Assembly: GCF_001951155.1 (NCBI RefSeq)
Contig: NZ_CP016359.1
Location: 2,380,001 to 2,444,000 of the forward strand
DNA: 64,000 nt
Source of the DNA: Christiangramia flava JLT2011
Lineage (GTDB): Bacteria; Bacteroidota; Bacteroidia; Flavobacteriales; Flavobacteriaceae
Reading direction: 5' to 3'
Under the pieces are notes generated by a model. That model was not told where the DNA came from. It did not search any database and was given only the letters and a program-made list of their open reading frames with translations. This document shows positions 43,062 through 52,124 of the stretch, piece after piece (within the stretch, counting starts at the first letter, position 1; the number at the start of each line of letters is the position of its first letter). The position numbers and the translations under genes were made by a program.

Positions 43062-44858
43062 ATGAAAAACTTAATAAAAATCTGTACAGTATTACTGCTA
43101 ACAGGTCTGTTGATATCATGTGAGGAGGAAGATTTTGAAAATGACTTCTTGGAAGCACCTGCAAAATCTACGTTGGATGAGTCGATCATTTTTTCAACGG
43201 TTGATCTTGCTAAAGGCGCCGTAGACGGAATTTTGGAACCAGTGGGGCAGACCAACTCTTACCGCGGTAGATTCATCCCTTACTATGGTTTCAATACCGA
43301 TGTGGAATATAATTACAGTTCAGATGACGAAGGAAGTGCAGATGCTGACCTGGTAGCCTATGATGCCAAGCCGAACAACTCCCGAATGAATTCTGAAAAC
43401 AACGCCTGGGCCATGATGTACCAGGGGATCGAAAGAGCCAATATCGTAATCCGTGGATTGAGAAACTACGGAAACCCCGAACCGGGAACCGAATTTGGTC
43501 AGCTTTTGGGGGCAGCCCTAACGTATCGCGCGATCTATTATGCTGATTTGATGAAAGCTTGGGGCGACGTACCCGCCCGTTTTGAACCTATTACAACGGA
43601 AACCATTTACCTGGGAAAGACCAGTAGAGATACCATTTATAAAAGACTGATCGCAGATCTTGGAGAAGCTTCCACGCTGGTAGCCTGGCCAAATGAAACC
43701 GCTGCGACCACGACGGTAGAGCGAATCAATAAAGCCTTCGTTAAAGGCTTCCGTGCCCGTCTGGCCATGGTGGCCAGTGGGTACCAGCAATATCCTGACG
43801 GAATTAGGAGAAGTAATGATCCAGATCTTTCCGTTCAGAAAATGTATCAGTTAGCGCTGGACGAGTGTCGTGCAGTGATCAACAGTGGGAAGGCTTCGCT
43901 GGAACCAACATTTGAAGGGTTCTGGAGAAAATACAACCAGGAAAATATCAATGCCGGCGGAGAATCCCTGTGGGAAATCCCATTTTCAAGCGGTAGAGGT
44001 AGAGTGTTGTTCTCTTTTGCCGTGCGTCACCGTAGCGTAGACCAGTTTACCGGTCAGCCACGTGGTGGAACTGCCGGCCCAACTCCAACAGTTTATTACG
44101 ATTATAATGAAAATGACCTTCGTCGGGATGTGACCTGTGTGCCTTACGAGTGGGGTGCAGCAGTAGAGGGTATCGCCCAGCAGCAACTGGTGGGAATTGA
44201 TACCTGGTACTTCGGAAAATATCGCTACGAGTGGATGGATCGCTACGTGACTTCCACCAACGATGACGGGGTGAATTTTATCTATATGCGTTATGCAGAA
44301 GTTTTACTAACTGCTGCGGAAGCTGCCAATGAACTTGAAGGTCCGGGAGCTGCGGCACCATACCTGAAAGAATTGAGAAGAAGAGCCTTCCCATCAGCCC
44401 AACAGGCTGAAATGGTGGATGCCTACGTAGATGCACTTTCCAGTAAGGAAGCCATGTTCGATGCAATCGTGGAAGAATACAAATATGAATATACCGGTGA
44501 GATGGACCGTAAAATGGATCTTATTCGCTGGAATCTTCTGGGAACAAAACTGGACGAGGAAAAAGCCAAACTTAGCGACCTGAATACCCGAAGCGGAGAA
44601 TATGCAAATGTTCCAACCACGCTTTATTATAAATATGAAGAAGATGGTTATACGCTGGATATTTATGGGCTGAACAGAGGAGAAACCGGAAACCCTGGTC
44701 CAGAATACTCTGCATTCAACTGGGATCAGCCTTTAGATGAAATGATCAATACCATTTATAAGCCTGGAGTAGATCCAGATCAAAGACAATTCTGGCCAAT
44801 CTGGCAAGTCTTTTTGGATGCGAGTAACGGTAAACTAACGAATGATTATGGTTACTAG
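43062..44858 (+). CDS. SusD/RagB-like surface glycan-binding lipoprotein (pectin PUL)
   Basis: The 598-residue protein has a lipobox ending LLISC near residue 20, an N-terminal TPR-like part with LGAALTYRAIYYADLMKAWGD near 150, and the SusD C-terminal FIYMRYAEVLLTAAEAANEL near 406 followed by EYTGEMDRKMDLIRWNLLG near 473. It caps the partner SusC and binds pectic oligosaccharide. Cotranscribed with susC; its stop overlaps an upstream in-frame extension of the next gene. Confidence 0.95.
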   Translation: MKNLIKICTVLLLTGLLISCEEEDFENDFLEAPAKSTLDESIIFSTVDLAKGAVDGILEPVGQTNSYRGRFIPYYGFNTDVEYNYSSDDEGSADADLVAYDAKPNNSRMNSENNAWAMMYQGIERANIVIRGLRNYGNPEPGTEFGQLLGAALTYRAIYYADLMKAWGDVPARFEPITTETIYLGKTSRDTIYKRLIADLGEASTLVAWPNETAATTTVERINKAFVKGFRARLAMVASGYQQYPDGIRRSNDPDLSVQKMYQLALDECRAVINSGKASLEPTFEGFWRKYNQENINAGGESLWEIPFSSGRGRVLFSFAVRHRSVDQFTGQPRGGTAGPTPTVYYDYNENDLRRDVTCVPYEWGAAVEGIAQQQLVGIDTWYFGKYRYEWMDRYVTSTNDDGVNFIYMRYAEVLLTAAEAANELEGPGAAAPYLKELRRRAFPSAQQAEMVDAYVDALSSKEAMFDAIVEEYKYEYTGEMDRKMDLIRWNLLGTKLDEEKAKLSDLNTRSGEYANVPTTLYYKYEEDGYTLDIYGLNRGETGNPGPEYSAFNWDQPLDEMINTIYKPGVDPDQRQFWPIWQVFLDASNGKLTNDYGY

Positions 44859-44886
44859 ACCTTTAACAGATTTAATTTTTAAGACT

Positions 44887-46443
44887 ATGAATTTTAAACA
44901 CATCTTTAAAAGTGTACTGGTAGCCCTGGTCCTTCTGGGCACAGTTACTGGATGCGATTATGATACAGAACTGATAGAGGAACTTCCGGTGGAAAGGGAG
45001 TTTGCTCCGGTAGCCCTGAAAGCTTTTGTGCGAAATCAGGTGAACGTGGAGCTGAACTGGACCGTAAATGAGAACGTGAACAGTTATATTGTGGAATTCA
45101 GCGCTAACGATCCCAGTTTTGGTAACATTACTAAAACGCTGGAAGTGACACCAGATGAATTACCCGTCTTGGTGCCGCTGGAAGGAGAAACACTGTATTC
45201 TATCAGGGTGAAAGCCATCAGCTCTCGCGGGCTGGACGACTCTTCCTGGGCAACGACCACGGCGCAAACGCTGACCGAACAATTGTTCCTGGAAGGAGAT
45301 CCAAGCGATATTAAAGCTCTGGAAGCTACCCTAAGATGGGTTGCCGGCAGTGATGTAACCGAAATTCGTCTCAGTCCTGGTGACATCGTTTATACCCTTT
45401 CCGAAGAAGAAAAAGCAGCCGGAGTGGCGACAATAACCGGTCTTACCTCAGAAACCGAGTATACTGCAACTTTACTGAATGGAAGCAAAGTTCGTGGCCT
45501 GAAGGTCTTCACTACGGGAATCGATATTGGTACCGGAAAACTGGTAACTCCGGAAGACGACCTGCTTCAAATGATCACAGATGCTGTGGCCGGTGATATA
45601 CTGGTATTACAGGAAGGTGATTATACCGAGCAAACCGGAACCATTACACTGGATAAATCCCTGACCATTCGCGGTCTCAGAAGTTATGATAAGCCCCTGC
45701 TGCGCGTGAACTTTGAAATTACCACCGGTGCAGAAGATGTCTCGTTGATCGATCTTGACCTTCAGGGTGATGGCGATGGTTCTTCCACATTATCAGACGC
45801 GGTACGTTATACCGGCCCGGGTAATTTCAATACCCTGTTGATCAGCGGCTGTAATATCCATGATTACGCGCGTTCGTTCATCGCCGGAAATGAGACCGAT
45901 GCGATCCTGCAATCTTTAACAGTTGAAAACAGTATCATACACGATATTTTCACTTCTGGAGGAGACTTCATCGATTTCAGAAATTCTGATGTGCTCAATG
46001 TATTGCTGCAAAACAGTACGTTCTATAATTGTGCTCCGGGTCGTGATTTCATCAGGATGGATGCTGCAGGAACGACCAATGATACAGGCCAGACTTCCAA
46101 TATCGTGATAGACAGCTGTACCATTTATGCCAGTGCCGATTCTGATAGCCGAAGATTGTTGTATGTTCGGTTTGTATCTAATGACGTGACGGTGACTAAT
46201 ACCCTGATCGCCGAAACAGAATCTGAAGGTTATGCTGATAGAGAGGGAATAGATGAATCTCCTACTTTCAGCAATAACAATTACTTCAACGCGCCAGGTT
46301 TCTATGATACCGCTCAGTACATCTATGATGACAGCAGTTATACCACCCTGGATCCTGGATTTGTAGACCCTTCAACCGGTGATTTTACCGTTACTAATCA
46401 AACTTTGATAGATAACATGGTGGGTGATCCTCGCTGGAGATAA
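44887..46443 (+). CDS. SusE-position lipoprotein with FN3-like and DUF4957/DUF5123-type beta-helix domains
   Basis: The start at 44887 (MNFKHIFKSVLVAL) is preferred to the longer in-frame start at 44842 because it opens a lipoprotein signal with lipobox ending TVTGC near residue 23. Two fibronectin-III-like domains (about 35-125 and 130-210) precede a right-handed beta-helix of DUF4957/DUF5123 type (about 225-515, starting LLQMITDAVAGDILVLQEGDY). Such proteins are common beside pectin SusC/D pairs in Bacteroidota and are thought to bind pectin at the surface. No lyase residues could be picked out. A terminator follows. Confidence 0.8.
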   Translation: MNFKHIFKSVLVALVLLGTVTGCDYDTELIEELPVEREFAPVALKAFVRNQVNVELNWTVNENVNSYIVEFSANDPSFGNITKTLEVTPDELPVLVPLEGETLYSIRVKAISSRGLDDSSWATTTAQTLTEQLFLEGDPSDIKALEATLRWVAGSDVTEIRLSPGDIVYTLSEEEKAAGVATITGLTSETEYTATLLNGSKVRGLKVFTTGIDIGTGKLVTPEDDLLQMITDAVAGDILVLQEGDYTEQTGTITLDKSLTIRGLRSYDKPLLRVNFEITTGAEDVSLIDLDLQGDGDGSSTLSDAVRYTGPGNFNTLLISGCNIHDYARSFIAGNETDAILQSLTVENSIIHDIFTSGGDFIDFRNSDVLNVLLQNSTFYNCAPGRDFIRMDAAGTTNDTGQTSNIVIDSCTIYASADSDSRRLLYVRFVSNDVTVTNTLIAETESEGYADREGIDESPTFSNNNYFNAPGFYDTAQYIYDDSSYTTLDPGFVDPSTGDFTVTNQTLIDNMVGDPRWR

Positions 46444-46469
46444 GATGAATTTTAATTTTAAATAATAGG

Positions 46470-46507
46470 AAGGGTATGCGTGTGAAATTCATGCATACCC
46501 TTTTTTA
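46470..46507 (+). terminator. Terminator after the SusC/D/beta-helix operon
   Basis: Stem AAGGGTATGC / GCATACCCTT followed by a run of T. It separates the binding/transport operon from the CE8-PL9 operon, just as the terminator at 24694 does in PUL 1. Confidence 0.9.
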
Positions 46508-46546
46508 CATGATATTTTCAAAACAGGTTGTTCAAATTAAGTGTAT

Positions 46547-46601
46547 CGAAATCCGAAAACGATTTCGGAAAGCTTGACAAGCCCCATGGATTTACCCTTT
46601 G
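46547..46601 (+). promoter_or_regulatory. Inverted repeat and candidate promoter before the pectin methylesterase
   Basis: The arms CGAAATC (46547-46553) and GATTTCG (46561-46567) are perfect complements. A TTGACA (46574-46579) and TACCCTTTG (46593-46601, one base longer than TAnnTTTG) follow at 16-base spacing. Both signals are weak on their own. Confidence 0.35.
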
Positions 46602-46658
46602 AAAGTTGACTGAAATAACCATTATCAAGCTATTCAATTCAAACTAAATCTTTATGGA

Positions 46659-49600
46659 ATGATGAAACAATTACAATTTCTGGCCCTTCTGCTCTTTTTG
46701 GGAATTTGGCAGGGTCATTCACAAAATTTACCAGATGTCTGGGATTTCGGCGCCACCCAGCTCGATGCCTCATCCTACGATAACCAGCTGGATGTTGATG
46801 CCATCAACGCCTGGTACGATTCTTCGATTGCCCCTGGAACAACAGGTATAAATTTACCCGATTTTGTGGCTGGCGACCTTACCTGGACCGGCGGCGGAAA
46901 TGATCGTCTAAGAACTTCCAATACGGCCCTGACCCGCTACGATGAGAATATTTCAGATTATGAAGATTTCAAAGGAAGGATCTACATCAACTCTTCCGGA
47001 GCCACCGGAAGGTTCTTCAGCCTGGAGCTGCAGGAAGATGATGAGGTGACACTTTGGGCGACCACCCAGAACGGAACCGGCCAACTGCATTTTGAATATG
47101 CTGCTGATCCTGAGATGCAAAATGACGTGATTCCCGTAACCAAGGAGCTTACCGAATTGAATTTCGTGGCCAAAACCGCCGGAACGTACCGTATTTATGA
47201 CGATACCGATAAGCCAAGTTATTTCCGGATCATTCGAAAAGCTGCGGAATATTCGGCAGTTTCGGGTAGTGTGGACCTCACGGGCGCTTCAGGAATTCCT
47301 GATGGATATAGTCTGAATTTCACCAACGAAGCCGGAAAAACCTGGTCTGCCAGCGTTTCCGGAGGAACCTATAGCCTGAATTTGCTAATTGGCGAGCAGT
47401 ACCAGCTTTCATTGGAAGGAGCCGAAGGATACAGTATTACCAGTGCGACCAGCCTGGAAGTCACTGAAAGTTCGACCAGTTTCGACGTGACTATTCAGAA
47501 GGACGGTGGAGCTTCTTCCAGCGGACTTGCCGACGTTTGGGATTTTGGAGCCACACAATTAGACGCTTCAGAATATAATAACCAGCTGGATGTTGATGCC
47601 ATCAACGCCTGGTATGATTCTTCAATTGCCCCTGGAACAACAGGTATAAATTTACCCGATTTTGTGGCTGGCGACCTTACCTGGACCGGCGGCGGAAATG
47701 ATCGTCTAAGAACTTCCAACACGGCCCTGACCCGCTACGATGAGAATATTTCAGATTATGAAGATTTCAAAGGAAGGATCTACATCAACTCTTCCGGAGC
47801 CACCGGAAGGTTCTTCAGCCTGGAGCTGCAGGAAGATGATGAGGTGACCCTTTGGGCAACCACCCAGAACGGAACCGGCCAGCTGCATTTTGAATATGCT
47901 GCTGATCCTGAGATGCAAAATGATGTAATTCCCGTAACCAAGGAGCTTACCGAATTGATTTTCGTGGCCAAAGCCGCCGGGACATACCGTATTTATGATG
48001 ATACCGATAAGCCAAGTTATTTCCGGATCATTCGAAAAGCTGCGGAATATTCGGCAGTTTCGGGTAGTGTGGACCTCACGGCCGCTTCAGGAATTCCTGA
48101 TGGATATAGTCTGAATTTCACCAACGAAGCCGGAAAAACTTGGTCTGCCAGCGTTTCCGGGGGAACCTATAGTTTGAATTTGCCAATTGGCGAGCAGTAC
48201 CAGCTTTCTTTGGAAGGAGCCGAAGGTTACAGTATTACCAGTGCGACCAGCCTGGAAATTACGGAAAGTTCGACCAGTTTCGACGTGACTATTCAGAAGG
48301 ACGGCGGAGCTTCTTCCAGCGGACTTGCCGACGTTTGGGATTTTGGAGCCACACAATTAGACGCTTCAGAATATAATAACCAGCTGGATGTTGATGCCAT
48401 CAATGCCTGGTATGATTCTTCGATTGCCCCTGGAACAACAGGTATAAATTTACCCGATTTTGCGGCTGGCGACCTTACCTGGACCGGCGGCGGAAATGAT
48501 CGTCTAAGAACTTCGAATACGGCCCTGACCCGCTACGATGAGAATATTTCAGATTATGAAGATTTCAAAGGAAGGATCTACATCAACTCTTCCGGAGCCA
48601 CCGGAAGGTTCTTTAGCCTGGAATTGGAGGAAGATGATGAAGTTACTTTTTGGGCTTTAAGCCAGAATGGGAATGGAAAACTGCATTTTGAATATGCAGC
48701 TGATCCTGAGATGCAGAATGATGTGATTGCGGTGGGTGCCGAGATCACCGAAGTACATGTGGTGGCCAAAGCCGCCGGAACATACCGGATCTATGACGAT
48801 ACCGATAAACCGAGTTATTTCAGGTTTATCAGGAAAGCCGCCAGTTATGTGACCCTTACCGGCGCGGTTGACCTTGCGGGGGCAACAGGAATTCCAGCCG
48901 ATTACCAGATCGTTTTCACCAATGAAGCTGGCAAAAGCTGGAGCTGGACCGCTGATGGGGAGAACTATTCGGTGCAATTACCGGCAGGATATACCTATGA
49001 ACTTTCCCTGGAAAATGCTAACGGCTACATTATTTCCAATGGCAGCAGCCTGGAAGTGAATGCAGGCACCACCAGTTACGATATTGCTATTCAGAAAGTG
49101 GAATTATACGAAGTTAGCGGGGCGATCACCGGTCTTGGTGATGCTTTAAGTGAACTTGCAAGTCTGGATTTCGTTCCAGATCCTGAAGCTAACAGTATTT
49201 ATGTTCCCGAGCCCATGGTTGATCTGGATGCAGGCACCTATTCGGTACAACTGGAGGCAAATATGGCCTATACCATTGAAGGGGAAGGGGTGAATGACTA
49301 CTTTATTCCTGAAAACACCGTGGAAATTACTGCTAATACCAGCAGGGATATCGAATTTGAGAAAAAACCCTTACAGGATGTCAGCATTGTGGCCAATGGT
49401 TTAACTGATGCTCAAAAAAGCGATCTGGTACTCACTTTTACCAATTTGAATGAACCGGATTATACTTATACATTTTCTGATATTAACACGATCGCTCTAA
49501 GAGACGGTGTGTATGAGATAAGCCTGAGCGGCCTGGATCAATACCCGCTTCAATTGGCACCGACTTCCAATTTGGTATTAGACGGAGTAGCGGTTTTCAA

Positions 49601-52124
49601 AAGCCTGGATTTTGAGCAGGTGATGAACTGGAGCTTTGATGATATGGATATCACTACAGATACCGAATATTATAAAGGACTGATGTTTACCGGAAATATC
49701 AAAAATGAGAAAGCTAAGGGCCATCTGGCTGCCGGTAGCGGAGGAACCATCAGTGTGCCGATGCAGCCCGGACAGAAAATGGTTGTGACTTATTATTATG
49801 CGGCAGATTTTTCCATAGACGGTGGTGATGCGATCACGACCAGCAGCGGAAGTACCTCTCAGCTGGAAACCACCACTTACGAATATCCTGGAACTGAAGC
49901 AGGAACAGCGGTGATCACGATCAACGCTACTTCTTACATCACCAATATCGAGATTATTGATGTGGTGGCTTATGCTGCGGAAATTACCGTGGGTGAAGAC
50001 AAAGATTACCAAACGATCAACGGGGCGCTGGACGCGATTTCCCGTATGGATCGGCCAAATTCGGAACGTGTAACAGTACTGATCGATCCAGGTAACTATG
50101 AAGAAATGCTGGTGATTAACCAGGATAACGTAACGCTGAAAAATGCTGCGCTAATTCCAAGTATCGAGCTCACCAACCAGGGAGTAGACATTGCTTCGAA
50201 TGCGGTTCGGGTGACTTCCTATTATGGTTACGGTTACAATTACTACAGCCAGGGAACCGATAATAAGTGGAATGCCGATATTTTGGCGGTAAACAAGGCC
50301 AACGGAAGTCAGCCATACAATAACGTTTCCGGAACGACCAACGCTTCCTACTGGAACGCAACCGTGGTGGTTTCGGCAGATGGTTTTATTGCCGAAGATT
50401 TGATAATTGAAAACTCTTTCAACCAGTATATTTCTAAAAAGGAATCGGAAGACGTTCTCGTACTGGTTAGCGGAAATAAAGGTGAACGCCCAACAGATTA
50501 TGGCAACACCAGCGTACAGGACAGAAGTTTTGTGGAACGAGCAGCGGCCATTGGTATCGCAAGCGGTTCAGACAAAGTGATCCTGGATAAGTGCCGAATC
50601 GTGGGAAGACAGGATTCTTTCTATGGAGGATCTGATACTCGAGTGGTGGTGTACAAAGGAGCCATGATGGGTGCGGTAGATTATATTTTCGGCGGAATGA
50701 CGGCCGTATTTTATAAAACTGATCTGGTAATGAATACCAGCGACGTGAGTAGCGATGCGGCATATCTTACGGCTGCTCAGCAAAGTGAAGGCCGCGGATT
50801 CCTGATGTATGAGTGTAATATCATCTCTACGGAACCCGGGGTGAATACCGCTTCCACTTACGGCGCCAAGCCAGGCTTCTTCGGAAGACCATGGCAGGCC
50901 AATACCAGTGAAGTAGTGTTCTTCCAGACGACCATCGACACTTCTTCCTATCCTGGATTTGAAGGTAAATCACTTATTGATCCGGAAGGCTGGAGAAGTA
51001 CTTTGGGAGGAGAAAGTGAAAAGATGTATGAGTATGGAACCATCGAACTTTCTGGAGTAGATCATTCCGCAGATCGTGTGGCTTGGGCTACCGTACTGGA
51101 AACTCCGGTGCTGAAAGATGATACCGAGATCACGACGTTCAACTTTACCAAAGGAAACGACGGCTGGGACCCCCTGCCACAAATGGAATCGACAGATGAT
51201 ACCGACCATGACGGAATTCTGGACGTAGATGATAACTGCGTTTCCACACCGAACCCAGACCAGGCCGATATGGACGGCGACGGAATAGGTGATGTATGCG
51301 ATGATAGTGACGGCGATGGGCTGGTAGATGCAGAAGACAGCTGTCCTAATTCTCCGGAAGGAGCCATCGTGGACGTTTTTGGATGCGAGGTTTTTGACCT
51401 TGCGGCTGATAATTATACCATTACCGTGCACGATGTGAGCTGTAACGGAAATAGTGACGCTTACATCAGCATTACAGCGATGGATACCAATTATACTTAT
51501 AACGTAGCGGTAAGCGGTGACGGAAACGGTTCCGCAACACTTTCTGAAGCCAATGCTTTTTCAGCTAATGTGGAAAATCTTTCAGCTGGAAATTATGAAG
51601 TATGCATCACGGTAGATTCGAACGACACTTATGAGCAGTGCTTCCGTGTAAGTATTGACGGTCCAACGCCAATTTCGGCCTATTCTTCCGTAGATTATGG
51701 GGCAAATACCGTAACCTTTAACCTTACGGGCTCCAGCAATTATACCATTGAACACAACGGCAAGATCAGTACCACGCAACAATCGCAGGTAACGCTGGAT
51801 CTTCAGAAAGGCCGAAACAGTATTCGAATTCATACAGACTCTGATTGCCAGGGTGAGATTTTCAAGGAAGTATTGCTTTCAGAAGAAGTGGTGCTGTTCC
51901 CGAACCCTACCCGTGGTGACCTCAAGGTTTACATAAACGGCGAAGACAGCAGGATTGACCTGAAACTGATGGACATCAACGGGAATGTGAAAATTTCCAG
52001 GAAAATGGATGTTCCGGAAGATCGGGTGATCGATTTAGATCTTACAGATTACCGAAATGGTGTCTATTTCCTGATGCTGAACTCAGAAACGGTTAGTAAA
52101 TCACTTAAAATTATAAAATCATGA
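46659..52124 (+). CDS. Giant T9SS-exported pectin methylesterase (CE8) with tandem repeats
   Basis: The 1821-residue protein has a signal peptide (ending HSQ near 21), three 266-residue units (about 24-813), two Ig/peg-like domains (to about 1000) and a further beta domain. The CE8 beta-helix (about 1108-1490) has the pectinesterase set: GRQDSFYGG (Gln near 1318), GAVDYIFGG (Asp near 1341) and FFGRPW (Arg near 1410). Thrombospondin type-3 calcium repeats (about 1511-1580), a linker domain and a T9SS type A sorting domain (LFPNPTRGDLKV near 1744 to the end) complete it. It demethylates pectin at the cell surface or outside, preparing it for the PL9 lyase whose start overlaps its stop. Confidence 0.9.
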   Translation: MMKQLQFLALLLFLGIWQGHSQNLPDVWDFGATQLDASSYDNQLDVDAINAWYDSSIAPGTTGINLPDFVAGDLTWTGGGNDRLRTSNTALTRYDENISDYEDFKGRIYINSSGATGRFFSLELQEDDEVTLWATTQNGTGQLHFEYAADPEMQNDVIPVTKELTELNFVAKTAGTYRIYDDTDKPSYFRIIRKAAEYSAVSGSVDLTGASGIPDGYSLNFTNEAGKTWSASVSGGTYSLNLLIGEQYQLSLEGAEGYSITSATSLEVTESSTSFDVTIQKDGGASSSGLADVWDFGATQLDASEYNNQLDVDAINAWYDSSIAPGTTGINLPDFVAGDLTWTGGGNDRLRTSNTALTRYDENISDYEDFKGRIYINSSGATGRFFSLELQEDDEVTLWATTQNGTGQLHFEYAADPEMQNDVIPVTKELTELIFVAKAAGTYRIYDDTDKPSYFRIIRKAAEYSAVSGSVDLTAASGIPDGYSLNFTNEAGKTWSASVSGGTYSLNLPIGEQYQLSLEGAEGYSITSATSLEITESSTSFDVTIQKDGGASSSGLADVWDFGATQLDASEYNNQLDVDAINAWYDSSIAPGTTGINLPDFAAGDLTWTGGGNDRLRTSNTALTRYDENISDYEDFKGRIYINSSGATGRFFSLELEEDDEVTFWALSQNGNGKLHFEYAADPEMQNDVIAVGAEITEVHVVAKAAGTYRIYDDTDKPSYFRFIRKAASYVTLTGAVDLAGATGIPADYQIVFTNEAGKSWSWTADGENYSVQLPAGYTYELSLENANGYIISNGSSLEVNAGTTSYDIAIQKVELYEVSGAITGLGDALSELASLDFVPDPEANSIYVPEPMVDLDAGTYSVQLEANMAYTIEGEGVNDYFIPENTVEITANTSRDIEFEKKPLQDVSIVANGLTDAQKSDLVLTFTNLNEPDYTYTFSDINTIALRDGVYEISLSGLDQYPLQLAPTSNLVLDGVAVFKSLDFEQVMNWSFDDMDITTDTEYYKGLMFTGNIKNEKAKGHLAAGSGGTISVPMQPGQKMVVTYYYAADFSIDGGDAITTSSGSTSQLETTTYEYPGTEAGTAVITINATSYITNIEIIDVVAYAAEITVGEDKDYQTINGALDAISRMDRPNSERVTVLIDPGNYEEMLVINQDNVTLKNAALIPSIELTNQGVDIASNAVRVTSYYGYGYNYYSQGTDNKWNADILAVNKANGSQPYNNVSGTTNASYWNATVVVSADGFIAEDLIIENSFNQYISKKESEDVLVLVSGNKGERPTDYGNTSVQDRSFVERAAAIGIASGSDKVILDKCRIVGRQDSFYGGSDTRVVVYKGAMMGAVDYIFGGMTAVFYKTDLVMNTSDVSSDAAYLTAAQQSEGRGFLMYECNIISTEPGVNTASTYGAKPGFFGRPWQANTSEVVFFQTTIDTSSYPGFEGKSLIDPEGWRSTLGGESEKMYEYGTIELSGVDHSADRVAWATVLETPVLKDDTEITTFNFTKGNDGWDPLPQMESTDDTDHDGILDVDDNCVSTPNPDQADMDGDGIGDVCDDSDGDGLVDAEDSCPNSPEGAIVDVFGCEVFDLAADNYTITVHDVSCNGNSDAYISITAMDTNYTYNVAVSGDGNGSATLSEANAFSANVENLSAGNYEVCITVDSNDTYEQCFRVSIDGPTPISAYSSVDYGANTVTFNLTGSSNYTIEHNGKISTTQQSQVTLDLQKGRNSIRIHTDSDCQGEIFKEVLLSEEVVLFPNPTRGDLKVYINGEDSRIDLKLMDINGNVKISRKMDVPEDRVIDLDLTDYRNGVYFLMLNSETVSKSLKIIKS
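46728..47525 (+). repeat. 798-bp repeat unit 1 inside the pectin methylesterase gene
   Basis: Unit of 266 codons starting LPDVWDFGATQLDAS. It consists of a jelly-roll-like part and a carboxypeptidase-regulatory-like peg starting SAVSGSVDL. Almost identical to unit 2 at the DNA level. Confidence 0.95.
47526..48323 (+). repeat. 798-bp repeat unit 2 inside the pectin methylesterase gene
   Basis: Exactly in phase with unit 1 (same 798-base period) and starting LADVWDFGATQLDAS. Differences from unit 1 are scattered single bases. Confidence 0.95.
48324..49100 (+). repeat. Repeat unit 3 inside the pectin methylesterase gene, diverged in its second half
   Basis: The first 300 bases match unit 2 almost exactly; from about 48625 it diverges (FWALSQNGNGKLHFEY for LWATTQNGTGQLHFEY), and the peg domain is clearly older. 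This suggests partial gene conversion or duplication of the 5' part. Confidence 0.9.

Noticed and set aside
44842..44886. Upstream start for the SusE-position lipoprotein
   Set aside because: It would put extra residues in front of a lipoprotein signal and overlaps the end of susD.
50970..51431. Long minus-strand open frame opposite the pectin methylesterase
   Set aside because: It mirrors the TSP3-coding region, whose Asp-rich codons leave the other strand open; no protein family features.
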